64,000 bases of DNA from Buxus sempervirens (lineage: Eukaryota > Streptophyta > Magnoliopsida > Buxales > Buxaceae). A model generated the notes under the pieces. The model had not been told where the DNA came from. It did not search any database and was given only the letters and a program-made list of their open reading frames with translations. How positions within the stretch are numbered: position 1 is the first letter of the stretch; the number at the start of each line of letters is the position of its first letter. Shown here one piece after another: positions 1 to 11,454 of the stretch. A program made the position numbers and the translations under genes. The stretch is from positions 8,096,221-8,160,220 of the forward strand of contig OX387192.1 in NCBI GenBank assembly GCA_947561395.2, written 5' to 3'.

Positions 1-1810
1 TCTGGTTTTCTTTTGGTTTTCTGGAATGGCATGAAACAGAGTCGGAGACCGAAATTTTATCTTGAAATTAAATGTATTTAGATTAAATCCAAAAGTGGTT
101 GGGAAGTCTTCTGGGAGTACTAGGAGGGTATTGGAGCAATAACAGACCGAAACAAACCAGCCAGAGATATAGATCTAGAATTTACAGAGAACTGGAAATC
201 GCAGGGGGTATCCGCAAACCCGGCGCCCACTGCCGCTCACCTCTTAGCTAGACGCCCCGTTAAAATTCGACTTACCGCTCGGCTCGCGCGAACCTGGCGC
301 TCAGCTCGCGTGCACCCGAAAACCGGCCGCTCGGCTCGCGCGAACCTGGCGCTCAGCTCGCGCCTATCTCGCGCTCACCTAGCGTCGAGTGAGCGGAAGC
401 AACTTTTACCCTAATTTTCTTACCGCTGACCGACGTCCACCTAGCGCCCACCTCAGGAAGTGAGCGCCTACCCTATTTTACTTACTGAAACGGAAATCTG
501 ATTTAGCCAAGAGTAATTGGGTGTCTTAAGGGTTAAACCACTTCACTATTCACTTGTTTGGGAACTTTGGGATCTACTTTGCCTATGAAATTATTAGAGG
601 AAAATTTAGTTAACTTCTTAAAAGCTTCCAAGTTGAATTTAGGTTATTTATAAGTGTTGTGCCGGATGCCAAACCACTAAGAGTTACCAGTTACATTCAC
701 TCTGTTTTATACACTATTTTGATTGAGGAGTTATTCTATTCTGGTTTCACGTGTTTGGAAACTGTAAATGTGTTGTAAGGATTTCCTTGGTATGAATGAA
801 TTGAGTTTTGTTTCCGAATGGCATGTGTTATGAAAATGAGAAAATGCTGAAAGTACTTGAGATACTGCTTGGTCCAGAGGGACAGGTGATGAACTGTGAT
901 GGGTTTTACATGATGTGGAATGAATGGTTTTTCTTTGATATTGGTATTGAGATTATACGATGTTTTACTGTTTTGGTCTAGCTTGTCCTAGATCCAGATG
1001 TTTAAGCTTAGTAATGTGATGTTATTGTTGGTTGTTGGAATTGCATGGCCTTGTGTGTTGCCACGACCAGTGTAGAGCAGCCAGAAACCCTGAGTAGGCC
1101 TGGTTGTCAATGCAGAAACCCGGGGAGTAGGCCTGCATTGGATGATGAAACCTTGAGTAGGCCGTCATTTCAGAGTATCTGAAACCCTGAGTAGGCCGGA
1201 ACTGTGTACATGGAGGTGTGGAGTGTCTACTTGGCATGTTTAATTTATCAACTAAACGATAGTCATGACATTGACCAATCGATGTGTTGCCGTACTTAAC
1301 TGAGATGTGATTTGTTTGATCAGAACAAGTTTTGATTTGAACTTGGGAATTGATGTTGGTTGTTAATCCGTATTGAGTGTTTGTCGATGCATAGTTTTAA
1401 ATTGTGGTCAACTATTTCTGCATGCATGTGCTACTCGCTGAGATATTCGTATCTCACTCCATTGTTCGTTTTGTTTGTTTTTCAGATACTCTTGGTGAGG
1501 CGATTTCTGGGGTAGATCCTGCTGAGGCATATATGGAGGAAGATTACTATTACCTTCCTTAGACTTGTAGGTTATCTGTTCTGAATTTGAGAACTTTGAA
1601 TTAATTGAGATGTATTAAAGTTTAATTGGGGTTGAACCATACGATTCTAGTTCAGTTTAAATGTTACAATTTTGCATAAATGGAAATGTGCACTCTGTCA
1701 GGTTATAGCTATATGATTATCCAGCGATCATAAATTGATTAACGATCCTTGCCTAACCTCCGTGAGACGTGTTATATCTTTATTGAACAACACGGATCCG
1801 GGGCGTTACA
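1..1810 (+). mobile_element. 3' part of a long LTR (copy A of the long-LTR family), left end outside window
   Basis: This non-coding stretch ends in GGGGCGTTACA at 1810, exactly where a 65-bp tandem array begins, so it looks inserted into that array. It shares a conserved block (about 1419-1510: GCATGCATGT, a GAGATAT/TATCTC hairpin, a pyrimidine tract, CAG and CTTGG-GAGG) with elements at 27170-27285 (minus), 39022-39105 and 63645-63740. The copy at 36368-39427 has TG...CA ends and a 5-bp target duplication, so the family is best read as LTRs about 3 kb long. LTRs of this length are known in Tekay/Del chromoviruses, but that lineage is an inference. GC-rich subrepeats lie at about 245-480. 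No open frame of note was seen. Confidence 0.6.
1076..1206 (+). repeat. short tandem repeats of GAAACCCTGAGTAGGCC type inside long LTR copy A
   Basis: About four imperfect copies of the motif lie at roughly 1085, 1110, 1148 and 1188. The inverted motif CCTACTCTGGGTTTCGG occurs at 27512-27560 in the minus-strand copy. This shows that the same repeat box exists in both LTRs although their sequences have otherwise diverged. Confidence 0.7.
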
Positions 1811-2455
1811 AGGACAACCCAAGGGTGGATACCGTGTATGGCCTTCTTGAAAGCTGTTATATCCCGTGTGTAGGAAGGACAACCCAAGGGTGGATACCAT
1901 GTATGGCCTTCTTGAAAGCTGTTCTATCCCGTGTGAGGGAAGGACAACCCAAGGGTGGATACCGTGTATGGCTTTCTTGAAAGTTGTTATATCCCATGTG
2001 TGGGAATGACAACCCAAGGGTGGATACCATATATGGCCTTCTTGAAAGCTGTTCTATCCTGTGTGTGGGAAGGACAACCCAAGGGTGGATACCGTGTATG
2101 GCCTTCTTGAAAGCTGTTCTATCCCGTGTGTGGGAAGGACAACCCAAGGGTGGATACCTTGTATGGCCTACTTAAAAGCTGTTCTATCCCGTGTGTGGGA
2201 AGGACAACCCAAGGGTGGATACCTTGTATGGCCTACTTAAAAGCTGTTCTATCCCATGTGTGGGAAGGACCTTGGGATACCTTGTATGGCCTACTTAAAA
2301 GCTATTCTATCCCATGTGTGGGAAGGACCACCCAAGGGTGGATACCGTGTATGGCCTTCTTGAAAGCTATTCTATCCCGTGTGTGGGAAGGACAAGCCAA
2401 CGGTGGATACCGTGTATGGCAGAACACATTTGGAAACTTTTGACAGTGTCGTGAA
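1811..2455. repeat. 65-bp tandem repeat array, about ten copies
   Basis: Units start with AGGACAACCCAAGGGTGG at 1811, 1876, 1941, 2006 (ATGAC), 2071, 2136 and about 2201. A shortened unit follows near 2266, then two more near 2325 and 2390. The usual period is exactly 65 bp, and divergence between units is a few bases. The array lies in the leader of the minus-strand Tat-like element whose LTR is at 6077-8229. This is the same relative place as the hairpin array of the central element. Open frames through the array are by-products of the period and are not called as genes. Confidence 0.9.
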
Positions 2456-2760
2456 TGACACAGTGATGTTCTGAAATCTTGGTTTTGGTGCCGTGGATGG
2501 CACAATAGATTTTTTGGAAAAACTTCATGATTTGCACCGTGGCTGGCACAGTGGTTTTGAAAATTTTCGGATTGTGCCATGAATGGCACAAGATTTATTG
2601 GAAATGTTGTGAGTGTGTCATGGATGGCATGGTGGTTTTGAAAGTCTGAAATCATGCCGTGGCTGGTAAATTTTGAAATAAAATGCTGTGAAATAGCAAA
2701 GTTGGGGAACCAAAGGCAATAGTTCCCCATGTCATGCCGTGGATGGCATTGTTCATGAAA
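2436..2760. repeat. degenerate repeats around GCCGTGGATGGCAC
   Basis: The motif GCCGTG(G/A)(A/C)TGGCA recurs at about 2491, 2537, 2578 (changed), 2620, 2660 and 2735. It is spaced roughly 45-75 bp apart with a TTTTGAAA-like spacer. It looks like an older, decayed tandem array next to the 65-bp array, within the same retrotransposon leader. Confidence 0.6.
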
Positions 2761-3686
2761 AAGTAGTTCAATGTATGTCTTGAGGCATTTTGATGTGTGC
2801 CCAGAGGTGATTTGATTTTGAAAATTCCTTTGGTGCATTTTTCAAAGCAGCTTTAATCCAAAAGTGTTGGTGTGGTTTTTGATTTTGAAATGGGTGCACT
2901 TTGATATGCATGATGATTTATGCATGTGCAGGAAAGCAAAAATAAATGTCGTATGGCTTACCATCCTCTAACAAAATTAAAATGTGTGTGTAGCCCTAAG
3001 AGGGTCGGTGCCTGTGAAGGCACGACTCCTAGACGTACTTGTGTAAGGAAGCACATCTAAATCCAAATCAGTATTTTCTGCTGTTCTGAAGAATCTCTGC
3101 TGATTGAAGAGATGCTTACAACTTGCCAACGAGGGCGAAAGAAGGCTAGAAAAGTGTTCGACCTAGGGTTGTTGGGAACCTTGGGAAAGGGTACAATTGA
3201 TTTTATAAGGATAGGCTGAAAAAATCCTAGATCTAGGGTTTCACTGCCCCTTGTTCTGATCTAGCCTACTTTCATCTGTCTTTTCTTATCTGGCCGGCTT
3301 TCATCTGCTTGAAGACTAATCCGGACTTAGTTTGCCTCCTGCGGACTCAATGAGTCTTGGCCCACGGCTCTCGGGACTCAATGCATGGATCTGGGGTGGT
3401 TCCCCTGATCAAGGTTAGGCTGGCTTCCTAATTTAGGGTTGAGGAAGCCCCAAGTCTAGGGTCCACTCAAATAATGCAAAAGGAGTCGAAGGTTTTTACC
3501 CCTTATGAACTCTAAGGTTTTAGGTTGATTTTATTCTTCTTTACTTCCATCATCGCATTCACAAAACTGTGGTTTATCAGAAACAATAGGTGGGGGAAGG
3601 ATACCCAGCCTGAGGCATCCGCCTGCAAGGGTCTGAGCCAAGTACTAGACTCTCGTGTATCATGGCAAGAAACCAATGGCGCTAAG
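2761..3686 (-). mobile_element. leader region of minus-strand Tat-like retrotransposon, part 2 (no gene seen)
   Basis: There is no open frame longer than about 70 residues. By position this continues the internal sequence 5477-6055 across the solo LTR inserted at 3687-5476, because the TSD CTAAG joins the two parts. The gag and pol genes of this element, if present, would lie to the left of the window. Confidence 0.5.
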
Positions 3687-5481
3687 TGTAGACACCCCAA
3701 ATTGCACTGCAAAATGAGAAAATAATGAAAATACCTAATTGGGATTTAAAACAGGCCAAAAATGCATGAAAATCAATAATTTAAGCGTTGCCCGTATTGT
3801 ATCTACGGGCTAAGCGTGCCCGAATTTTATATACGGGCACGCAGCGCCCGTAATACATATACGGACACCATTGGACCGTAAATCATTTACGAGCGCATTA
3901 GATTCGTGCGAGTTTTATTCTTCTCTCGATTTCTGAGCCTTATCTTTAGTCCAATATGTATTTAAATGAGCGAATTATATATTTTATTCGTGCGAAATAT
4001 CTTTATGGATAAAGGATGGGCATTATCCTTGTGTTTAACTCAATCTGAAACTCTATCTTGCCAAACCTTGGACCAACCATGCCCCTGAGTTTGCTTATAA
4101 ATAGAGGGTCTCTCCTCTAGCAAAAGGCCACGAAAATTTGAAGTCCAAGGAGCTCCAAGAGAAGAGAGGAATCCCTGCTGCTCTGCCTGCTCAATCCAGG
4201 TAAGTCCCTTTTCCCTTTTATTTTCTGTTTTTAATTCTAGAATTAATCTATTCTTCTCCATTGCTGTAGAATAAGGTCATCTTTTATCTTGTATTCCTAA
4301 ACTTGCCTCTAAGTACCTGAAGAGTCTCTCTAGCCGTAAAACGTGAAGAGAGAGCTAGGGGAAAGGGGAATAAGTGGATCCCTAGAATAGAACCCCATAT
4401 CTGTTTTTCTCTTTTTTTCTAGAATAAGGCTTTGATTGTGTTTGTGTACCCAAACCTATCTCAAAGTACCTCAAGAATCCTCTCTAGCCGTAAAACGTGA
4501 AGAGAGAGTTAGGGGAAAAGAGAACAGGTGGATCCGTAGGGTAGACCCCCATGTGCTCAAATTTGTGAGATGTGGCTATTTTTTATATCCTGATCATGTT
4601 TTAATGGTTTTTATGTTGAATTTGGATGAATCCTATGAAGCCATGATGTTTATAGCATGAGATCCCCACTTTTTTCTAAAATTTGGATTTTCACCACTTT
4701 TGCACCTACAGCACTGTTTTCGTGATTTTGTGATATTAGGCTAAGATCCTGGATCTATCATAATCAATATGATAGATCTGGATTCAGAAGCCTGAAAATA
4801 ACTTCTAGGGTTTCATGATGTGATTTTTTAATCGTTTTTCATTATTGAGAAAAGATCCTACGGTCTCAATTCTCCCCTTTTGGTGTTCTTCATCAATGTG
4901 GGTATTTTTGGTTTTTATTTTTTGATTTAATGTAAAATTTGGGCTATATCTATGTCCTGGACTGTTCAAGTTCAATTTTGAAATATTTTTCTAGATTTCT
5001 AGAATTTGACTTGAAGCCAGATTTTTGGATTTTTCACTTTAGATTGGTTTTATTTGATTTTATTTCAATTTTGGTTTAATCATGAAACCCTAGGAATAGT
5101 ATGATCATATTTGAAAGTTCTGGATCAATCAGGCTATTCGTATGAAAAAAACCATACAGTTTTGTCTTTTTGTGATTTTTTGTGATTTTATAGCAAGCTT
5201 TTTCCTTTATTTTAAACATGAACAATGCCTGGCAACCACCTTGTGTGGATGAATAGGGGTGCCTAACACCTTCCCCTGTTCATAACCTAATCCCCTTACC
5301 CATCTCTAGTTGTTTTTTTAAAGAAGGTTATTTTTACCCTAAATTTGCCTTTTGTGCTTATTTGATATTTTGGTGTCCATTCACACCTAAACAGAATGGT
5401 GGCGACTCTTTGTTTTTAACCAATCCCGCGTGATGATTAGGAAGTCATTGAATGATATTTTTTCCCATGTCTCACACTAAG
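3682..5481 (+). mobile_element. solo LTR (3687-5476) with 5-bp target duplication CTAAG
   Basis: The LTR begins TGTAGACACC at 3687 and ends TGTCTCACA at 5476 (1790 bp). CTAAG is present at both 3682-3686 and 5477-5481. It aligns along its whole length with the two 1815-bp LTRs of the element at 9620-25399. It has the same TATA box (4096-4103), the same CAATCCAG^GTAAGT splice donor (4200) and the same inverted CGTA motifs (about 3790-3900), but with many substitutions. No internal region is attached, so it is the product of LTR-LTR recombination of an older relative. Confidence 0.93.
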
Positions 5482-6055
5482 GAATCCAGAAACCTAAGGA
5501 GATGGGTTTATACGGCTTTCCTAGGCAAGCCACGAGAGCGTGGAGCTAATACCATCCCGAAAATAAGTTCATCGGAACAAAAGGGTGGCCGCTAAAGAGG
5601 TCTAGGTTTTGGTGGAAAATAGTAACACATCATTCATTCAGGGTTGGATCATCCACGCAGGCTCCCTCGTGCGTGTCACCCCACACAGTTATAAGAAAAG
5701 CCATCCATGGTGTGGTGAGGTGCCCGTGTGTGCAATTAGGCTGAGTGTTGTGTCTAATCGGGTGAGTTTGATATGAATATTTGACTGGCAAAGGGTTCCT
5801 TGCTGTCTGGTTTATAGTGAAGTGCAGAATTTGCACACAATACGATGTCTAGGTGAGTCCCCAGATAAGTGGAGGGGTCACAGCGGTCCTACTTAAAATC
5901 CACAAACCTTAGGCAATTGTCTTTTATGACAGGACTCCCCATATCACGTAATTACATGTATTCCGCATCTCACTAAAGTGAGACAAGTAGTTCCTAAACC
6001 GATCTATACCCATCTAAGTGGACTCTTTGAACCATGGTCTAATTGGGTTGAGGAA
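5482..6055 (-). mobile_element. leader region of minus-strand Tat-like retrotransposon, part 1 (no gene seen)
   Basis: This is the internal sequence next to the primer binding site at 6056-6073. There is no convincing reading frame. It joins 3686 across the inserted solo LTR. Confidence 0.6.
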
Positions 6056-6073
6056 TCCCCAGCGGAGTCGCCA
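6056..6073 (-). other. primer binding site of the minus-strand element
   Basis: On the minus strand this reads TGGCGACTCCGCTGGGGA, three bases after the LTR end. It differs at one base from the site TGGCGACTCTGCTGGGGA of the central element (11437-11454). This type of site is associated with Tat/Ogre-like retrotransposons. The matching tRNA was not tested. Confidence 0.85.
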
Positions 6074-6076
6074 AGC

Positions 6077-8229
6077 TGTGCGCACATCCCTCGAGGCACC
6101 GCACTGAATGCGTTAGATTTCGGAATCGCCACTGCCTAATGGGGTGCAGGCAGACACTGAGGTGCCTATACAAGTCTAATTTGAATTGGTCTGCGGCTTT
6201 TTAGAGATTCGGATAGGTTTTCAGTTACGGTCCGGGAAAGTCCGAAAACACCCTAGTCCGCCCCATCAACAGCCAGGTCCCTCAGGTCTCCCTGGTTCGG
6301 AGTCAACTTAGTCTCACCCTTTTCCTATGCCAACATGCTTATTTTTGGTATAGTGGGGACCATTGAAGGTGTAGGCCCCCTTTATTATTGATTTTATCTT
6401 TTTAGCCCTTTTAGTGAGGTGAGTCAGGTGTGGGCCCGTTGGAAAGCCCACAATGGATCAAATTGGACAGTGTGGGGTTGCTTGTAATTTGTGTGGGCTC
6501 TTGTGTGGGCCCACAGAGGTGCAACACAAAAAGAAAGGCCTTGTTTGGCCACTTACCTATTAAACCATCATAAAGAAGCATAAAATAGCGAAAACATAAT
6601 AAAGAAGGGACTTGGGGGATTTAACGGGGTACATTAGAAATTGAATGAGGGGAACATGCTCCCCTTTTATAAGAAAAAGATGGTTCGGACATGACAAGGG
6701 CAACCCTTCAACTTGCTTTTGAAACTAGGTGGACAGCACTCCTTACCATGAGATGTTTCTCATATGAAGTGAAGAGGGAAAATAACCAATTAAAAGAAAA
6801 CAACGTGATAAAAACAAGTTGTATAACATGCTTAAATATTTACATATGTACAAATAAAAACTCACCTAGGAGCTTACCTAGGAAGTTGCTTGAAGGTATC
6901 GAATCCCTCGGAGGTTCCTCCGGCAGCATAACAGTGCTTTTTCAGATTCAATTAGAAGGGAAAAAGTTGGAGAGGGTTTTGGACAGGGTATGTGGGGTTT
7001 TGAAGGGTTTGGGAGAAGGGAATTTTGGCCAACATAATAGCTCTACCTTAGGTTTGAAAGAAAACATAAGGAAAAGAGAAGGTTTACTGGACTTGGGAGA
7101 GACAAGGTTTAGTTTTGAGAGGGTTTAGAAAGGGTTTAAGGTATAGCAAAAAGGAAAGGAGAGAGAGAGGCAGGGGTTCGGATGGGGAAAGGAGAGAGGG
7201 CAGAGCACTAAAGCTCTCGAGGCTTGAATGGGGGGTTTAGAGGGATTAAGGGAGGTGGGAGAAAGAGAAAGGAGAGGAGGGCTTGCAAGAGGAAAAGGGG
7301 AGAGAAGGGAAGGGGTCTAGCTTGCTTAGGAATGGGGGGGTGGCCCTCCTTTTATATTTAAAAAATGAACCAAAAATGAATTTTAGTTACATTTTGTGAC
7401 TAAATTTTAATTTTATGCCCAAGGTAACTAAAATTTAATTTCCTCATTCTTATCTTTCCAACACATTGACCTTATACGCACCTTCCATGTGCGGTTGCCA
7501 TTTTTTATTTTATTTTTATTTATTTTAATTTTTAGATTTTTTAAGTTTTATTATTATTGTATTCTTAAGATTTTTTGTCAAAAACGCATATGCATTTTCC
7601 ATTTTCCATTTTATCTTTGATTTAATTTAATTATTAGATATTTACAAAATATTATTATTTTTTCTGAGATTTTTATTTTTTGTCCTTTCTTCAATTTTTG
7701 CCATGTGTGCAGATTTTTCAAAACTTTGATTGCTCATAACTTTTTCATTTAATATCCGATTTCAGCAAACTTAGTGGCGTTGGAATCAACTCGAAATTCT
7801 CTATCCATTGAGCTAAAGTTTAGCAGCAAATTCAGGTTTTTTAGCAGAAGTGCAAAGTCACGTTTCAGAGCCAATTTTGCTCATATCTCCTTATCTATGA
7901 CCCCGATTCCAGTAAACTCAGTTGCGTTGGAATCGTGTCAAGATGCTCTTTCTGTTGATATCAAATTGGGCAGTTGATCTAGGGTTTAACAGAAAGTCGA
8001 TTTCTGTTTTTCTTAGATTTAACTAGTCCATAACTTCTTCATTCAGACTTCGATTTGAGCAAACTCAGTTCTGTTAGAATCGTATCAGAATCCTCTTTCC
8101 AATGGTGAGAAGTATGGTGACTGATTTGCACCAGATAAAAAGTCAACTTTTTGACCTCCCCAAGTTTGAATTTTCAATTAAAATTTTCATTTTCTGCATT
8201 TTAGGAAGTGCAAAAAGGAGGTGCTAACA
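6077..8229 (-). mobile_element. 5' LTR of the minus-strand Tat-like element (2153 bp)
   Basis: On the plus strand it starts TGTGCGCACA at 6077, next to the primer site, and ends GTGCTAACA at 8229. On the minus strand it therefore starts TGTTAGCACC and ends TGTGCGCACA. There is a TATA-like CTTATAAAAGGGG on the minus strand near 6662-6674. Frames such as the 145-codon one at 6691-7128 have no family resemblance and are not called. The partner LTR lies outside the window, so the target duplication (CATAT at 8230-8234 would be one half) cannot be checked. Confidence 0.8.
7734..8110 (-). repeat. three imperfect repeats of about 140 bp in the U3 end of the minus-strand LTR
   Basis: The segment CATAACTTTTTCATT...CGATTTCAGCAAACT...TTGGAATC recurs near 7735, 7880 and 8030. 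Each copy has the order CGATT, CA(G)(C/T)AAACT(C/T)AGT and TTGGAATC or TTAGAATC. They are plausible enhancer-like repeats of the LTR promoter. Confidence 0.7.
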
Positions 8230-8642
8230 CATATATGAGTGATGCATATATTTGCTTCTCAAAGAAAATTTAATGGATTTTCATGCATTTGTCTTGTCCC
8301 TTTATCTCCTTGAGATGGTTTTATATTTATAATTAGTTGAAATCTAATTGGTGTTCACCCCACTTGATACGACATTCATTGTTATCTTCACTTTTTATTG
8401 AATGGCTTTTTGTGTTAAATAGGTTAGGGGAAAGTTTTTCAGCCTTCAACAAAGAGGTTATGTATACATAGCCTCTTTGAAGCATGATGAAACCCTTTAT
8501 ATTCTCTTTGTATACGTAGCCTCTTTGGATAAAAAGGCTATGTATATATACATATTTTTTTTTTTATATTTATATGTATGTTTTATTTTCTTTTATGTTT
8601 CATGTTCTCATGGTGTTGCTATCACAAGTTTATCAAACATCA

Positions 8643-9618
8643 ATGGCAACAAAATCTAAACCAACAAACAAAGAAAAACAAGAGAAATTGAAGGTTGTTT
8701 GGACTTACAGTAATAAGACGATTCTCCTAGAAATTGATGTGGAAGAAGTTAAAAATGGAAACATACCAACTACTACCTTCAATCAAAGAGGATATGAAAA
8801 TATCATCAGTGAATTTTATAAAAATACAAGCATTAAATATGAAAGAGGTCAATTTAAAAATATTCTCCAGCAATTAAGAAATGAGTATAGGGAATGGAAG
8901 ATTATCAAAGGGAGAAGTTGTTTGGGTTGGAATCCTGATAGCAATACGTTTGTAGCAAGTGAATAAGAATGGAAAGATTAAATCAAGGTAATTATAAGAT
9001 ATATATTTATTTCATTTCATTAGTTTTACACCCATTAATAAAATATTCTAATATAAGCTTAGGGTTTTTATACAAATGCTAAAGCTTTTAAGAAATGGCC
9101 GATACAATTTGAAGAAGAACTATCTATACTTTTTGATCGTACAATAACTTTGGAAGAGGATACTATGTGTTCAGCTTAAGACGGGGGACCATCTCCAAAT
9201 GTTGGATTGGACGAAATAAATCCCACTGCTCTCAATATTGAAATTGAGGATCTTATCAATGATGAAGTCAAGGGTGTTAGCCAAAAGAAGCACAAAATAG
9301 AGAAATCACTTCCATAAAAGGATAGCTTTAGGGGTGAGATACAGGAGGCAATTGCTAGCTTAGTAGAACTCTCTAAACTCAAGTTACTATGAGAGCCTAT
9401 TTCAACACCAGTAGCACCATCACTTGTTCTGCCACCATCACCCATACCACCACAACTACCAATTAATTACTCATATGATGCTATGGTAAAAATTCTTGAT
9501 GAGATGGAGGAGGTGGTCGTTGATAGTGACTTCTATTTGGACATGCTGGACATTTTCAAGGATAGTAATAAGAGAGCTATTTGTGGCTATGAAACCAACT
9601 GCACATTTTAGGTGGTTA
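8643..9618 (+). pseudogene. Myb/SANT-like (Myb_DNA-bind_3 type) gene of the PIF/Harbinger element, broken
   Basis: Exon 1 starts at ATG 8643. The tryptophan-rich pattern VVWTYSNKTILLEI, then TTTFNQRGY, QLRNEYREW and GWNPDSNTF is that of the SANT-like DNA-binding domain found in PIF/Harbinger accessory proteins and plant L10-interacting Myb-domain proteins. In-frame stops follow at 8964-8966 and shortly after. A GTAATT donor at about 8986 suggests an intron. A second exon from about 9075 contains an acidic, proline-rich linker and an AMVKILDEMEE / DIFKD-like C-terminus, with further stops. The central retrotransposon inserted about a dozen codons before the stop. The frame reads on across the empty site to a stop at 25434-25436. 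The accessory protein normally helps the transposase bind and enter the nucleus (family knowledge). Confidence 0.75.
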
Positions 9619-9722
9619 GTGTAGACACCCCAAATTGTACTAAAAATGAGAAAATAATTGAAAATATTAATTGGGATTTGAAACAAATCAAAAAAGTGTA
9701 AAATCTGGCCAAACTGGTCATG

Positions 9723-9835
9723 ACCGTATTTTGTTTACGGACTGGTCATATCTGCAGTTGATATACGGTCACGGCGTGCCCGTATTAATAATACAGGCAG
9801 GGAGCGACCGTAATATATATACGGACACGGGGGTC
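9723..9835. promoter_or_regulatory. cluster of inverted CCGTA/TACGG motifs in U3
   Basis: Short palindromic pairs such as CCGTATTTTGTTTACGG, and CCGTAATATATATACGG further on, lie within about 110 bp. A related cluster is present in the solo LTR (about 3790-3900), in the 3' LTR (23688-23800) and again in the leader at 12700-12835. Position upstream of the TATA box suggests a regulatory role, which is an inference. Confidence 0.6.
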
Positions 9836-10036
9836 TTTGTGCGAATTTTACCTTTTTAATTTTTGAGCCTTATCTGCACCCAAATATCTCTCTTGGATAA
9901 TCGAATTCTCTTATTTATCTGTTCGAATTATCTCATTTATCCTTGGTTGGATATGGATGGGCATTATCTCCAATTTTCACTCTATCCTGAGAATCAGGAT
10001 ATATCCTTCTGGACCAGCCTTGCCCCTGTGCTTGTC

Positions 10037-10044
10037 TATAAATA
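10037..10044 (+). promoter_or_regulatory. TATA box of the retrotransposon LTR
   Basis: TATAAATA is followed by GAGGCTCTCTCCTCT. It is conserved in the solo LTR (4096-4103) and the 3' LTR. Transcription would be expected to start about 30 bp downstream, near 10070. Confidence 0.85.
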
Positions 10045-11436
10045 GAGGCTCTCTCCTCTAGCTAAAGACCACGAAATTTTGAGTCCAAGGAATTCTAAGA
10101 AGCTCCAAGAGAAGAGAAGAACTCCTGCTGCCTGCCTGCTCAATCCAGGTAAGTCCCCTATCCCTTTTTATTTTCTGTCTTCAAGTAATAGGATCATCTC
10201 TATTGCTGTAGAATAAGGCCATATCTATTTTGTATCCCTAAACTTGTCTCCAAGTACCTCAAGGGTCTCTCTAGCCGTAAAACGTGAAGAGAGAACTAGG
10301 GGAAAGGGGAACGGGTGGATCCCTAGAATAGAACCCCATATCTGTTTTTTTCTTTTTTTCTAGAATAAAGCTGTGATTGTGTTTGTGTAACCAAACCTAT
10401 CTCTAAGTACCTCAAGAGTCTCTCTAGCCGTAAAACGTGAAGAGAGAACTAGGGGAAAGGAGAACAGGTGGATCCGTAGGGTAGATCCCCATGTGCTCTA
10501 ATTTGTGAGATGTGGCTGTTTTGAATATCCTGATCATGTTTAATTGCTTTTTATGATATATCTGAATGAATTACATGAATCTATGATGTTTATAGCATGA
10601 GATCCCTTCTTTTTGCCAAAATTTGGATTTTTGCCACTTTTGCACCTACAGCACTGTTTTCGTGATTTTTGTGATTTTAGGCTAGGATCTTGGATTTATC
10701 ATGATCAATATGGTAGATCTGAATCCAGAAGCCTGAAAATAAATTCTAGGGTTTCATGAGATGATTTTTAAATTGTTTTTCATTATTGAGATAAGACCCT
10801 ACGGTCTCAATTCTCCCTTTTTGGTGTTTTTTATCAATGTGGATATTTTTGGTTTTTATTTTCGGATTTAATGTGAAATTTGGGCTTTATCTATGTCCTG
10901 GACTGTTCAAGTTCAATTTTGAAATATTTTATAAAAATCATATTTTTCTAGATTTCTAGAATTTGACCTGAAGCCAGATTTTTGGATTTTTCACTTTAAA
11001 TTGATTTTATTTGATTTTATCTTAATTTTATTTTGATCATGAAACCCTAGGAATGGTATGATCATGTTTGATAGTTCTGGATCAATCAGACTATTCATAT
11101 GAAAAAAACCATATATTTTTGCCTTTTTGTGATTTTTCGTGATTTTTATAGCAAGCTTTTTCCTTTATTTTAAACATGAACAATACCTGGCAACCACCTT
11201 GTGTGGATGAATAGGGGTGCCTAACACCTTCCCCTGTTCATAACTTAATCCCCTTACCCATCTCTGGTTGTTTTTTTTAGGAGGGTTATTTTTACCCTAA
11301 AATTTGCCTTTTGTGCTTATTTAATATTTTGGTGTCCATTCACACCTAAATTGAATGGTGGCGACTCTTTGTTTTATATAATCCCGTGTGATGATTGAAG
11401 AAATCATTAGATTGATTTTTTCCCATGTCTCACAAC

Positions 11437-11454
11437 TGGCGACTCTGCTGGGGA
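11437..11454 (+). other. primer binding site of the central element
   Basis: TGGCGACTCTGCTGGGGA begins two bases after the 5' LTR. It starts with TGG, the complement of a tRNA CCA end, and is nearly identical to the site of the minus-strand element (6056-6073). Confidence 0.9.

Larger units (their letters stand above)
9620..11434 (+). repeat. 5' LTR of the central Tat-like element
   Basis: It begins TGTAGACACC and ends TGTCTCACA. It contains inverted CGTA motifs in U3 (9723-9835), TATAAATA at 10037-10044 and a consensus splice donor at 10149. Near its end, 11359-11368 matches the first ten bases of the primer binding site (TGGCGACTCT). Confidence 0.97.

Noticed and set aside
1735-2838. Several overlapping frames on both strands
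   Set aside because: They run through a 65-bp tandem array, whose period is not a multiple of three but is free of stops in several frames; they have no family features.
6691-7128. 145-codon frame on the plus strand
   Set aside because: It lies inside an LTR, antisense to the element, with A/G-rich low-complexity sequence and no motif.
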